64,000 nucleotides of DNA from Shewanella sp. 1CM18E (GCF_023161665.1 NZ_JALNTW010000001.1:665544-729543), one strand, 5' to 3'. Shown: positions 18,396 through 27,012, counted from the stretch's first letter. The notes: generated by a model from the sequence alone, not told the origin. Program-made: numbers and translations.

Positions 18396-18414
18396 CATCA
18401 CCATCAGTTAAGTA
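18385..18414 (+). terminator. Hairpin overlapping the lrgB stop codon
   Basis: Perfect 11-bp stem TACTTAACTGA / TCAGTTAAGTA with loop CATCACCA; the TGA stop is the last three bases of the left arm. A short T run (ATTTTT) follows eight bases later. It may be a terminator or an mRNA end stabiliser. Confidence 0.55.
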
Positions 18415-18912
18415 CACACATTTTTGCTGGTACTTGCGTTAATGATTTCACCGCTGCGAGTATTGGCAGCTATCTAGCTTAAGCTTTGCTCCCCCTTTAC
18501 CTATCCCCGTTTCGCATTTCCTTTTGCCACGATTCCTAAGCATTAAACATTAGGTATAAACATTAGAAATTAGACGATTGAATTTACGTTTATTATGCAG
18601 CAGTTATAAACCACACATAAACAGGCCGGCATTTCGTTAGTCTATTCAAATCCTCTGCTGTTACTCAAAAATACAGCCAATCATTGCCGATCCCACACTC
18701 TTTTATGGCAATTAAACGAATTAAAAGCTGCTTAAAGCTCACTAAAGTGAAAATTAACACTTTTGCGTTTAACAACAAATTAGGTAAAGTGTCTGCTGCA
18801 ATTACAAGCTTGCAGCGTTTTGGTAAAGAGTCACACGTTCGACATACTCAAAACCAACACAATAAAAACATACAAAATAACTATAAATAATTACAAAAAT
18901 TGAAGGAAAGTT
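18396..18912. other. 517-base gap upstream of the peptide transporter
   Basis: After the lrgB hairpin this gap shows no credible gene; a 68-codon open frame at 18684-18890 lacks a ribosome site and family features. The last 100 bases are very AT-rich and end in AAGGAAAG before the transporter ATG. The length suggests a long leader or distal regulatory sites, but none is recognisable. Confidence 0.5.
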
Positions 18913-20445
18913 ATGAGTGATTCGAAAGATACTTATGCAGATAACGACCTAAGGGAAGTTAAACAGCTTGGTATGTGGGCCTCTATTGCCAGCTTAAGTT
19001 ATATATTTTGGATTGTCGGTGGCATGGAGCTCGTAGAGCGAATTGCTTACTACGGCGTTAAAGCCAGTGCAGGTCTATATGCAAAAGCACCTACCTCAGA
19101 AGGCGGTCTAGGTATTAGCCTCAGCGATTACGGTATTATTATCGCGATCTGGGCATTTATGCAGACCTTTATACCTGTCTTTACCGGCGGGATCTCAGAC
19201 CGAGTCGGTTATAAAGAAACCATTTTCGCCTCGACCTTTATCAAGATTGCCGGCTATCTCGTGATGGCATTCTTCCCCAGTTTCTATGGTTTCTTGTTTG
19301 GTGCCATTTTACTTGCCGGTGGTACAGGTATTTTTAAACCCGGTATTCAAGGCACTTTAGTGCTATCAACCGGTAGACAAAATACCTCTATGGCTTGGGG
19401 AATTTTCTACCAAGTGGTCAACATTGGTGGTTTCTTAGGACCATTGGTTGCGGTGCATATGCGCCAGCTTTCTTGGGACAATGTATTCTATGCTTGTGCA
19501 GCTATTATCTCGCTCAACTTCCTATTCTTACTTGCCTATAAAGAGCCAGGAAAAGAGGAGCGCATGGAACGTAACCGTAAAATTAAAGCCGGTGAAATCC
19601 ATCAAGAAGCGCTTTGGAAAGATGCATGGCATGAACTGAAAAAGCCTGTGGTTATCTACTACATGTTAGTGTTTGCAGGTTTCTGGTTCCTGTTCAACTC
19701 ACTATTTGACGTACTACCAATCCATATCGCCGAATGGGTTGATACCAGCGTTATTGTGACTTCACTATTTGGTCCAGAAGGCACCTCAAACGGTATCTTC
19801 CAGTTCTGGCTCGGCCTTGATAACACCGGTACTAAGGTGATGCCAGAGGGCATGCTTAACCTTAACGCAGGTATGATTATGACTACCTGTTTCTTAGTGG
19901 CAGCGTTAACGGCTAAATACCGTATTACCACTGCTATGCTAGGTGGCTGTTTATTAAGTATTTTTGCATTCGTATTGATTGGCGCGACTAATGCCGCGTG
20001 GATGATTGTATTAGCGATTGCGATGTTCTCTTTCGGCGAGATGATGATCAGCCCAAAGAAGAATGAATTTATGGGTAACATTGCCCCTGAAGGTAAAAAG
20101 GCGATGTACCTCGGCTTTGTGATGCTACCGCAAGGGATCGGCTGGACACTAGAAGGTTACTTTGGCCCTAAACTCTATGAGATGTATGCATCTAAAGAGA
20201 TCTTCTCATTAGAACTGCTTGCTGAGCGCGGCATGAGTGCAAGTGAAATTAGCGCCATTCCACAAGGTGAAGCCTTTACCACACTAGTCGCCTTTACTGG
20301 CGAACCGGCTCAAGAGCTAACGACTCTGTTATACAACAGCCACAATATTGGTATGGCTTGGTACATTATTGCTGCTATTGGTACTATCTCGGCAGTAGGA
20401 ATTTACTTATACGGTAAGTGGTTGTTCAAGCTACAACAGCGTTAA
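18913..20445 (+). CDS. POT/PTR2-family proton-coupled peptide transporter
   Basis: A 510-residue MFS protein with about 12-14 membrane helices. The diagnostic POT motif ExxERxxYYG appears as ELVERIAYYG near residue 38, and the FKPGIQGTL block (about 140) corresponds to the second PTR2 signature. The family imports di- and tripeptides with protons across the inner membrane. It differs from E. coli DtpA/B by a large insertion around 265-310 (SLFGPEGTSNGIFQFW). It has a good Shine-Dalgarno (AAGGAAAG) and its own terminator. Substrate range is unknown. Confidence 0.85.
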   Translation: MSDSKDTYADNDLREVKQLGMWASIASLSYIFWIVGGMELVERIAYYGVKASAGLYAKAPTSEGGLGISLSDYGIIIAIWAFMQTFIPVFTGGISDRVGYKETIFASTFIKIAGYLVMAFFPSFYGFLFGAILLAGGTGIFKPGIQGTLVLSTGRQNTSMAWGIFYQVVNIGGFLGPLVAVHMRQLSWDNVFYACAAIISLNFLFLLAYKEPGKEERMERNRKIKAGEIHQEALWKDAWHELKKPVVIYYMLVFAGFWFLFNSLFDVLPIHIAEWVDTSVIVTSLFGPEGTSNGIFQFWLGLDNTGTKVMPEGMLNLNAGMIMTTCFLVAALTAKYRITTAMLGGCLLSIFAFVLIGATNAAWMIVLAIAMFSFGEMMISPKKNEFMGNIAPEGKKAMYLGFVMLPQGIGWTLEGYFGPKLYEMYASKEIFSLELLAERGMSASEISAIPQGEAFTTLVAFTGEPAQELTTLLYNSHNIGMAWYIIAAIGTISAVGIYLYGKWLFKLQQR

Positions 20446-20490
20446 TAGCTATAGTAAGTGATAGCAACCGCTATACCGCAGATACAAAAA

Positions 20491-20510
20491 AGCTGACCAA
20501 TTGGTCAGCT
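20491..20510. terminator. Bidirectional terminator, POT transporter / satP
   Basis: A 20-base perfect palindrome whose half is AGCTGACCAA, flanked by A6 and T7. It lies between convergent genes. Confidence 0.9.
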
Positions 20511-20566
20511 TTTTTTATCGCTTTTAACTATGCATTATCGGAGATAAGTGATAATTGGTGGTTAGC

Positions 20567-21166
20567 TTAAGCGGCTTGTTTCTCTGCAGCTGGCTCGTAT
20601 GCAGCAACGGCAACTGGACCTACTGGTAAAATAACGCGGCCAAACTCAGCATTTAATACTTGAGCCATTGCAAAGTAAATTGCACTTAGACCACAGAAAA
20701 TACCTTCGTAACCAGCGATAGTGCCGATTAACTCGCTACCAGTGAAATCACGAGCTGCAAGTAGGAAGAATAAAATCGTTAATGAAGCAAATACAACTTG
20801 CTTAGCACGTGGGTAACGTAGTGAACCTACAAATAGCGCAGCAGTGAACATGCCCCATAAAAGTAAGTACCAACCCATAAACGCCGCAGGACTAGCCGCG
20901 AAGCCCATTTTTGGCATTACTAGTAAACCCACTAGCGTTAACCAGAATAGACCGTAAGATGTAAATGCAGTAGTACCGAAAGTATCACCGCGCTTGAAGC
21001 ACATGATACCAACGATAACTTGAGCTAGACCGCCGTAGAAAATACCCATCGCTAAAATCATTGAATCGATTGGGAAAAAGCCTGCGTTATGGATGTTTAA
21101 TAGCACGGTAGTCATACCGAAGCCCATTAGACCAAGTGGAGCAGGATTAGCTAGTTGTGTAGACAT
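20567..21166 (-). CDS. satP: Acetate uptake transporter SatP (GPR1/FUN34/YaaH family)
   Basis: A 199-residue inner-membrane protein with six helices. The family signature [14 protein letters not shown] lies at the N-terminus (8-21), followed by [16 protein letters not shown]. coli SatP imports acetate and succinate with protons. The Ala/Glu-rich C-terminus ([12 protein letters not shown]) is a short tail. A good ribosome site (AGGGGAA) precedes the ATG. It is monocistronic, and acetate is a central metabolite for this kind of respiratory bacterium. Confidence 0.92.
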   Translation of the reverse strand: MSTQLANPAPLGLMGFGMTTVLLNIHNAGFFPIDSMILAMGIFYGGLAQVIVGIMCFKRGDTFGTTAFTSYGLFWLTLVGLLVMPKMGFAASPAAFMGWYLLLWGMFTAALFVGSLRYPRAKQVVFASLTILFFLLAARDFTGSELIGTIAGYEGIFCGLSAIYFAMAQVLNAEFGRVILPVGPVAVAAYEPAAEKQAA

Positions 21167-21395
21167 TGAGTTCCCCTACAGGAAGTATTCACTAACAAAT
21201 GCGCCTCACTAAAGGCACATTATTAAATTAAGTTAATTTGAGCGCGCGCATTCTAGTTGAAGCCACTACGCTGAGCAAATACCTCCTATTGCTTATGTAT
21301 CCCACTGATGCGTTCGGCAGCAGGATTATAAGCACTAAAAATCAAAGACTTACAAAAACATTAGCAATCAAGCATTTAACAAAAAACACGTTCCA

Positions 21396-21434
21396 GATCA
21401 ATGTCTCAAAATTAACAAAAGCGAGACACTGATC
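21396..21434. promoter_or_regulatory. Inverted repeat, possible operator or RNA hairpin
   Basis: Arms GATCAATGTCTC (21396-21407) and GAGACACTGATC (21423-21434) pair over 12 positions with one G-T mismatch, around a 15-base A-rich spacer. No T run follows, so a protein-binding site or a structured RNA is more likely than a terminator. Confidence 0.5.
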
Positions 21435-21487
21435 GCTAGAGTGGCTCATTAGCACATTAGTAATTAATGAATTTAATAATCCGAAAG

Positions 21488-21541
21488 TGTCGAAAAATTG
21501 CACCAGCTCACAAAGTTGGACATTAACTCGCAATAGCGACA
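21488..21541. ncRNA. Nested stem-loop, possible structured RNA
   Basis: Three nested helices can be drawn: TGTCG/CGACA outside, TTGC/GCAA in the middle, and CCAGCT/AGTTGG (one G-U pair) around CACAA. There is no evidence of transcription; each helix is short. Confidence 0.2.
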
Positions 21542-21575
21542 AATAAATCGTTTGTGCAGGAAATAGCCAAAAAAA

Positions 21576-21593
21576 GGGAGCCCGTAGGCTCCC
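21576..21593 (-). terminator. Terminator of the decahaem cytochrome gene
   Basis: Stem GGGAGCC / GGCTCCC, loop of four, followed on the minus strand by TTTTTTTGG. It is 65 bases past the cytochrome stop. Confidence 0.88.
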
Positions 21594-21658
21594 AAAAGGG
21601 TCAATGGCTAATGAGAGGCAGGGGATCTCATCGCCGGTATTGCATTTATTATTCTAAT

Positions 21659-23947
21659 TTAGTGGCCACCTCCGTTATGAACTTTATCAATACCATAGGT
21701 CTTACCTTCCCCATGACAAGTAGCACAAGATTCAACGGGTAGATTCGCTGTAGATGACGGCTCACCATCGACTATCGCGCCATTGCTCTTAAAATGAGCC
21801 ATTGCAGCAGCATCGGAGTGAGCGTGACAAGTTCTACATGCTTCAGCCGTAGGACTAATAAACTGTGTCGCCGCAGAATCAACAGCAATAGCACGTTTAC
21901 CAGAGGCTAAACCACCATCTGCAGCAAATAAGCTCACATCATCTTTATGACAGGCACTACATTCAGTGGCGACAGCTGGATAACCTTGAGTTTGCATATC
22001 CGCATCAACATAGATGGCTGGTGCGCCGCGATTATCATCCCAAAGACCGGTATGAAAACGGTGTGCCACAGCAAACAAATCTCTGGTGTTGTAGGTCAGT
22101 CCTTCTATTGTCTTAAAGATCGGATTACCGTCAGCATCAAGCTCATCACTTTTGTACTCAACAACAGGATGATATGAGCCACCCCATGTTTCATTATGAC
22201 AAGCGACACATTGATCAAAACGTTCATCACCATAGTGCTTAGCAATACCTAACGATGTATGACAAGCATTACATTTCGCTTCATCTGCCGTTACTCGCTC
22301 AGGGTCGCTAAAGCGCGAGATGGTGGCGTTGCTGCCATCAGCATTGGCAAGATTCCAATAAGCTGGCGCCATTTTCACCGCAACATAACCGATGTCATAT
22401 TGCGCTTCACCATTGGCATCTAAACATTTAACCAATGCGCCTTTAGCGTCAGTGCAAACTGAGAAGCGTGGCGTAAGCGCAATACTCTTGCCCTCTAAGT
22501 TGTATTCACCGAGTTGGGTTACCACTAACTGACCAGCAGATGCCGCTGTGCCGCTAAGGCTCACTGCGCCGCTGCCATAATAAGTACCATCAGCAGTGAT
22601 CCAACCGGTTTTAATTTCGTCATACTTAGTGAAACCAGTAAATTCAAAACCGTCTGCGACAGGTGCGCCATCAATACTGACATCTAATGTCAGTACTATT
22701 TCGTCCTCATTAGCAACAGCACTTTCAGTGTAGGAAACACTGCTTAATGCAATCTCAATCGACTCGGTTGCCATCGCCCTCACACCCACTTTATGAGCTT
22801 CCATTGGGCTTAAGCTACCTGCGCCATGACAACCGGAACATGCAGCGTCACTTTCAGGCACAATACCTAAGTGACCGTCACCAGTTTCAAGGTCGACATT
22901 GGTATGACATGAAACACACGCTTCTGCATATACGTTATCATTCCATTGCATGCCATTATCATGACATGTCGTACATTCATTTAGCTCAGATGGAAAACCC
23001 ACTTCGCCAAACATCTCTTTCGCTTCACCTTGTAGATCTAAATGATGCCCGCCATGAATGGTATGGATCATTGCATTCCAATTTGGGTTATAGCCTTTTT
23101 CTGGATCATTTTGGTCAGCGGCATAGGCTGGATTATGGCAAGCAACACAGTTTTCAACTTTTTGATAATTGTGGTGAGCACCAATGTTGGCAATACGCAG
23201 ATCAGTTGCTTGGTAGCCGTCCATTTGGCTATGACATTTAATACAAGCAGCGTTGGAAACTGAGTCTTTTTCAGAAATGGCTAGCTCGCCCGTAGCAGCG
23301 ATAAAATCAACCGGAGTTGACAGCAGTTTATCGGATATTGCTGCGCCCGAGTCGTCGCTAATATCGTATGAGCGGATCACCACTCGGTAAAAGTTATTAG
23401 GGTTACCATCAGCTAAAACGATAGGCGCATTACCATCATGCTCCCATGTGCCGGTATAAGTCCCTGGATTTTCGGTATCTTCAACCAGCGTACAGGCATC
23501 AACTTCTTTACCCCAGCTCACTGTTTTACCTGTAGGAGAACAATACATACTGGAGCCGAACTCGTTAGCCAATGAATGGTTTTGCCACAACAGAGGCGCG
23601 CCTGTTTCACTGGTGTTCGCCGACTGATTCATTACATATAGCGCAACTTTTTCAAGCCCAGTAAATGGCGTGTCTTCGCCTTTAGCATTTTTACCTGTAA
23701 CAGTGAATTTTACCGAAAAGTCATCACTGCCAATCACCACAATATCGCTAGGCAATAGAGTGAGATGATAGTCAGCAGCGGTGCTGACGGAATCAACTAC
23801 AGCACCTGCTGGTAGACCAGGTGTCCCCGGATTTCCCGGTTCACCTGGCGCCCCATCTTGTCCGTCATCACCGTCACTACAACCTACTAGGCCAATGGCA
23901 GCAATGAGCGCCATGGCCAATAAAGATTTTTTGTGTGTTCTCATCAT
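21659..23947 (-). CDS. Decahaem c-type cytochrome lipoprotein, OmcA/MtrC family
   Basis: A 762-residue outer-membrane cytochrome. The signal peptide has lipobox LVGC (Cys23), then an acidic and collagen-like tether (GAPGEPGNPGTPGLP, 32-46). Ten CXXCH haem sites occur as two pentahaem blocks (Cys 235, 267, 325, 344, 370 and 559, 580, 663, 704, 741), each preceded by a beta-domain, the OmcA/MtrC plan. Cys136/152 and Cys498/508 could form the domain disulphides known in the family. Such proteins move electrons to minerals, flavins or other extracellular acceptors. No mtrAB-like partners are adjacent; only a LysR-like gene lies upstream, as for the stand-alone S. oneidensis member SO_1659 (from memory). 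Acceptor unknown. Confidence 0.95.
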   Translation of the reverse strand: MMRTHKKSLLAMALIAAIGLVGCSDGDDGQDGAPGEPGNPGTPGLPAGAVVDSVSTAADYHLTLLPSDIVVIGSDDFSVKFTVTGKNAKGEDTPFTGLEKVALYVMNQSANTSETGAPLLWQNHSLANEFGSSMYCSPTGKTVSWGKEVDACTLVEDTENPGTYTGTWEHDGNAPIVLADGNPNNFYRVVIRSYDISDDSGAAISDKLLSTPVDFIAATGELAISEKDSVSNAACIKCHSQMDGYQATDLRIANIGAHHNYQKVENCVACHNPAYAADQNDPEKGYNPNWNAMIHTIHGGHHLDLQGEAKEMFGEVGFPSELNECTTCHDNGMQWNDNVYAEACVSCHTNVDLETGDGHLGIVPESDAACSGCHGAGSLSPMEAHKVGVRAMATESIEIALSSVSYTESAVANEDEIVLTLDVSIDGAPVADGFEFTGFTKYDEIKTGWITADGTYYGSGAVSLSGTAASAGQLVVTQLGEYNLEGKSIALTPRFSVCTDAKGALVKCLDANGEAQYDIGYVAVKMAPAYWNLANADGSNATISRFSDPERVTADEAKCNACHTSLGIAKHYGDERFDQCVACHNETWGGSYHPVVEYKSDELDADGNPIFKTIEGLTYNTRDLFAVAHRFHTGLWDDNRGAPAIYVDADMQTQGYPAVATECSACHKDDVSLFAADGGLASGKRAIAVDSAATQFISPTAEACRTCHAHSDAAAMAHFKSNGAIVDGEPSSTANLPVESCATCHGEGKTYGIDKVHNGGGH

Positions 23948-24136
23948 TTTGTCCCTTTATAGGTGTTATATTTCTGCTAGTGCAGTACAACAAATATAAA
24001 ACAATGTGATGGAAGCGAAATGCGCTTGTACCGAACTTGTGATTACAATTTAAAGATTCAAAAAACGTAATTTCGATTGCTGAAACTGGCAATTTCAACA
24101 TTTAAAATAGCTGACAAATATTAACCAGTTTGATGG

Positions 24137-25117
24137 CTACTTTGACTTTAAAAAATCACTCACCATCTGAATGATTAACGCTTTACGTGAAGCGGTATAT
24201 CTGTGGTTAATGGTCTTATTTTCAATAAAGTAATACTTAGGTGACATCCTATCACCATGCAACAACTTCACCTGTTCTGCTGCTAACGCTTCGGTACGTA
24301 ACCCGGATATTTTTTTACAGGCCTCGGCTTCTATTGCAGGTAAAAAAGCGACACTTCCCATGGTCATTAAGTGACAAAACCATGCTTCTCTACTGCTAAC
24401 TTTATCGATTTTTTCAAGCGTGACGTTAGCACTACGACAATACATCTCAAATGGGTCGATTTTGTCGTTAAAGCCTTTGCTCTCAAGGTATAAAAATGGG
24501 TGTTTTGCGAGATCTTCTAATCTAAGATCTGGCAGGCTTTGCCAGATCTCATGCTGTGCACGCGCGGCAACGTAAATCGAATCTGGCGAGCCAATAAGCT
24601 CACAATTAAAGTCGCTAGTCAGTGACGTATCAAAGGTAATACCAAAATCTAACTCGTTATTACGTAAAAGCTCTGCAGATCCCCCGCCCCAACAGTGAAG
24701 CCTAATTTGCCCCAGTAACTCACAACTAGAGTGCTGGCTAATCTTGATAGCCAAACTACTCATAATGCTTTGGGTGACCGCAATATTTAATGTGGGTAAT
24801 TCAAGAGGCTCGACTTCATTAAATGCTACTTGGCCAATGGCAGCAACGCTGCGACAAAAGTGGCAAATAGGTTCATACAATAAATCTGACAAAGGTGTCG
24901 GTTTGAGTCCTTGCTGACGCCGATAAAACAACTCGTCATTAAATGTCGCTCTGAGTATGGTTAAACTGCGACTCACCTTAGGCGCTGAGACTTGCAGTTC
25001 GTTCGCGGTAGTATTGGCATGACCATTTTCATAAAGTGTTTTGAAAACCAGTAGGCAGAACACATCAAGTTCAGCGAGTTTTTTTAACGACTGATTAAGC
25101 ATAGTTTCGTCAGGCAA
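24137..25117 (-). CDS. LysR-family regulator upstream of the decahaem cytochrome
   Basis: A 326-residue LysR-type protein. The HTH region (about 15-75) reads FKTLYENGHANTTANELQVS with SAPKVSRSLTILRATF, a divergent recognition helix. The effector-binding domain spans about 105-310. Start context favours either the first Met or Met5 (MLNQSL). It is transcribed in the same direction as the cytochrome, 189 bases upstream, an arrangement remembered from other Shewanella. Direct control of the cytochrome is inferred from position. The C-terminal half has several Cys residues, but no metal site is obvious. Confidence 0.85.
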   Translation of the reverse strand: MPDETMLNQSLKKLAELDVFCLLVFKTLYENGHANTTANELQVSAPKVSRSLTILRATFNDELFYRRQQGLKPTPLSDLLYEPICHFCRSVAAIGQVAFNEVEPLELPTLNIAVTQSIMSSLAIKISQHSSCELLGQIRLHCWGGGSAELLRNNELDFGITFDTSLTSDFNCELIGSPDSIYVAARAQHEIWQSLPDLRLEDLAKHPFLYLESKGFNDKIDPFEMYCRSANVTLEKIDKVSSREAWFCHLMTMGSVAFLPAIEAEACKKISGLRTEALAAEQVKLLHGDRMSPKYYFIENKTINHRYTASRKALIIQMVSDFLKSK

Positions 25118-25493
25118 GTTGAATAATTAGTTAAAGGTATAACATATTGGCAGCTTTAATGGCGGGTTCAGCTTAGTTTGGATAAGGCTAATGCTTAGAA
25201 ATTAGTGATAAGTCACAGTGATAGCAAATACGCCTAAAGCCGCATATTTGCGGCGAAAAATGTGCGATGGGTTGTCAGAAATCCTAACTAAATAGATCTT
25301 TCTAGCCGCTTACTATCACTGAATGAATAACTCATTGAAATATGAATTACGCTCCCGGCACTAACTCACAATTAAGTTTAAATTTAGATACTTATGCTAA
25401 ACGCTTACGCTAGGTTTTTATGTAAGATGCTTACGCTAGATAAGCTACTGAAAATCTGAGCAGTGAAGTTGAATACCGAATACTGGATAAAGC
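25118..25493. other. 376-base gap with 13-bp repeat array
   Basis: Non-coding on both strands between two minus-strand genes, so it includes the LysR promoter (near 25118) and the end of the rsuA transcript. The notable feature is the repeat array at 25391-25442. No terminator was recognised after rsuA. Confidence 0.5.
25391..25442. repeat. Short tandem array with 13-bp period (four units)
   Basis: Units start at 25391, 25404, 25417 and 25430: CTTATGCTAA, CTTACGCTAG, TTTATGTAAG, CTTACGCTAG, each followed by a three-base spacer. Units 2 and 4 are identical; unit 3 is the most diverged (6 of 10). It may be an array of protein-binding half-sites or a decayed repeat. Confidence 0.5.
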
Positions 25494-26198
25494 TTAACCT
25501 TGTCGCACTTCATCTGCAGTTAGGTCGCGACTTGCTCCTACTGAAAGGTCCGCGTCTAACGTTATCGCGCCTACAGAGATTCGGTGCAGACCAATAACCG
25601 GATTACGAAAACGACCAAACATACGTTTTATTTGATGGTAACGTCCTTCCATAAGTGTCACCAATGCCGTGTGGTCATCCACAATCTCAAGCTTGGCTGG
25701 TAATGTGGTGATGTCTTCATACTCAAAGTACATACCATCAGCAAAAGCAGCGATATAGGATTCATCAATCGGGTTCTGCAGCTGGACTCGATATAATTTG
25801 CCGACCTTATGCTCTGGCGACATCAATTTTTTAGACCAGCGGCCATCATTAGTCAGCAGTAATAAACCTGAGGTATTCAGATCAAGCCGTCCAACAATAT
25901 GCAGGCTGTGCTTATCATCTCTATCTAGCAAATCGATAACCGTTTTATGTTTATCATCGACTGTAGCACTGACGACACCAACGGGCTTATGCAGCATGAC
26001 GTAACTAGGCTGACAAGCTTGCAGGATCTGCCCATCTAAGGTGACATGAGAGAACTCATCAATAATTAAATCGATGTCACGGGCAATTTCTCCGTCCACC
26101 AGCACTTGGCCCTTCGCTAAAATTACTCTGACGTTTTTTTTACTGACACCGGTTTTAACGCTAATAAATCTATCTAAGCGTGCACGTTTCGATTCCAT
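25494..26198 (-). CDS. rsuA: 16S rRNA pseudouridine-516 synthase
   Basis: A 234-residue RsuA-family enzyme (E. coli RsuA has 231). The N-terminal S4 RNA-binding domain (about 7-60, RLDRFISVKTGVSKKNVR) is followed by the synthase domain with the catalytic Asp in GRLDLNTSGLLLLTNDG (about 102-118) and the late GRYHQIKRMF motif. It isomerises one uridine of the 16S rRNA during 30S assembly. The start codon lies two bases after the stop of the SufR-like regulator, so the two form an operon, an unusual partnership. The RluE/RluF subfamilies are less similar. Confidence 0.88.
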   Translation of the reverse strand: MESKRARLDRFISVKTGVSKKNVRVILAKGQVLVDGEIARDIDLIIDEFSHVTLDGQILQACQPSYVMLHKPVGVVSATVDDKHKTVIDLLDRDDKHSLHIVGRLDLNTSGLLLLTNDGRWSKKLMSPEHKVGKLYRVQLQNPIDESYIAAFADGMYFEYEDITTLPAKLEIVDDHTALVTLMEGRYHQIKRMFGRFRNPVIGLHRISVGAITLDADLSVGASRDLTADEVRQG

Positions 26199-26200
26199 AC

Positions 26201-26836
26201 TTATTGACTATTACCTTGACGATGAGGCACGACTTTATATGCGCAACGGCGTGCACCTTCAATAATATGCTCTTCGCGACTGACTATCGCATCATCTTGT
26301 AGCAAGGTCTGAAACAGCTGTAACTCAGAACGACAAAAGTTTAGACATTTGGTTGCTGCAGCGCATATAGGGCAATGATTTTCTAGCAAGAAATATACGC
26401 CTTGCTGCTGCTCAACGGTCGCCATATAGCCTTCGTCAGTACGTAATTTTGCTAGCATATCCAGCTTGGCTTCTAAACCATCGACATTCGCCAGAGCTTG
26501 GCTATACAAGGTATAGGTTGCCTGCTCACGATGGCTAATCAGCTGCTCTAATCCGCCGTCACCAAATACAACTTTTACCGAATCGATTAATTGCACCGTC
26601 AGATCTTCATGGCGATCTGAGAAATGACTATTACTTTGCGGGGTCAGCGCCCAGAAGCGTGTTGGTCTTCCACGAGTCGCCTTTCTATCTTCAAACACCA
26701 CATCTTGGCTTTCTTCCAGGCTTTGTAGGTGTTGACGTACCCCCATGGTTGTTAGACCTAACTCACAGGCAATCACTTTAGCGGTTAGCTCTCCTTGGGT
26801 TTTTAACATCTGTAAAATCTTGTCACTTGTCTTCAT
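26201..26836 (-). CDS. SufR-like transcriptional regulator with cysteine cluster
   Basis: A 211-residue DeoR/ArsR-type winged-helix protein. The HTH is at about 5-65 (SDKILQMLKTQGELTAKVIA, TTMGVRQHLQSLEE), with the basic wing RGRPTRFW. The C-terminal half carries C155, C158, C164, C168 and C198 in HCPICAAATKCLNFC and ARRCAYKV, like the iron-sulphur-sensing SufR family. I chose the ATG at 26836 because GAGGTG stands immediately upstream; an in-frame GTG two codons earlier is part of that ribosome site. It is divergent from the FMN reductase gene across a gap full of palindromes. An Fe-S or redox signal is inferred from the family. Confidence 0.82.
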   Translation of the reverse strand: MKTSDKILQMLKTQGELTAKVIACELGLTTMGVRQHLQSLEESQDVVFEDRKATRGRPTRFWALTPQSNSHFSDRHEDLTVQLIDSVKVVFGDGGLEQLISHREQATYTLYSQALANVDGLEAKLDMLAKLRTDEGYMATVEQQQGVYFLLENHCPICAAATKCLNFCRSELQLFQTLLQDDAIVSREEHIIEGARRCAYKVVPHRQGNSQ

Positions 26837-26923
26837 CGACACCTCTTTATTACCTCAACACTGCAGTATGACTGCTAGCTCAAAGCAGTATGACTAATGC
26901 CATTATTACTTAATCGACAATTA

Positions 26924-27009
26924 AGTAAACTTTTTTATTTACTATATCTTTACTTTCTTATGTAAAGAGATTACTTTACTTATAACTTAAATAAAGTAAA
27001 AGGTTTACT
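26924..27009. promoter_or_regulatory. Cluster of GTAAA/TTTAC palindromes between divergent genes
   Basis: Four overlapping or adjacent dyads lie in 86 bases: AGTAAA-N8-TTTACT (26924-26943), TTTAC-N8-GTAAA (26949-26966), GTAAAG-N6-CTTTAC (26962-26979) and AGTAAA-N3-TTTACT (26995-27009, just before the FMN reductase ATG at 27013). They share one core, as expected of an operator set for the SufR-like regulator. Direct binding is inference. Confidence 0.6.
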
Positions 27010-27012
27010 AAA

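Larger units (their letters stand above)
21167..21658. other. 492-base gap between satP and the decahaem cytochrome gene
   Basis: Contains the satP promoter (right after 21166, minus strand), an inverted repeat at 21396-21434, a nested stem candidate at 21488-21541 and the cytochrome terminator at 21576-21593. A 64-codon frame at 21238-21432 has no support. The gap is larger than two minus-strand genes need, so a small RNA is possible. Confidence 0.5.

Noticed and set aside
18684..18890. 68-codon frame before the peptide transporter
   Set aside because: No Shine-Dalgarno, low-complexity Lys/Asn end, no recognisable family.
21238..21432. 64-codon frame between satP and the cytochrome gene
   Set aside because: No ribosome site, and the frame runs through the inverted repeat.
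22747..23241. 164-codon open frame opposite the decahaem cytochrome
   Set aside because: His/Tyr/Leu-rich protein is a reflection of CXXCH and Asp/Asn-rich codons on the other strand; no ribosome site.
24000..24060. CRP/FNR-like TTGTGATTACAA upstream of the cytochrome gene
   Set aside because: Second half does not match either consensus; too weak.
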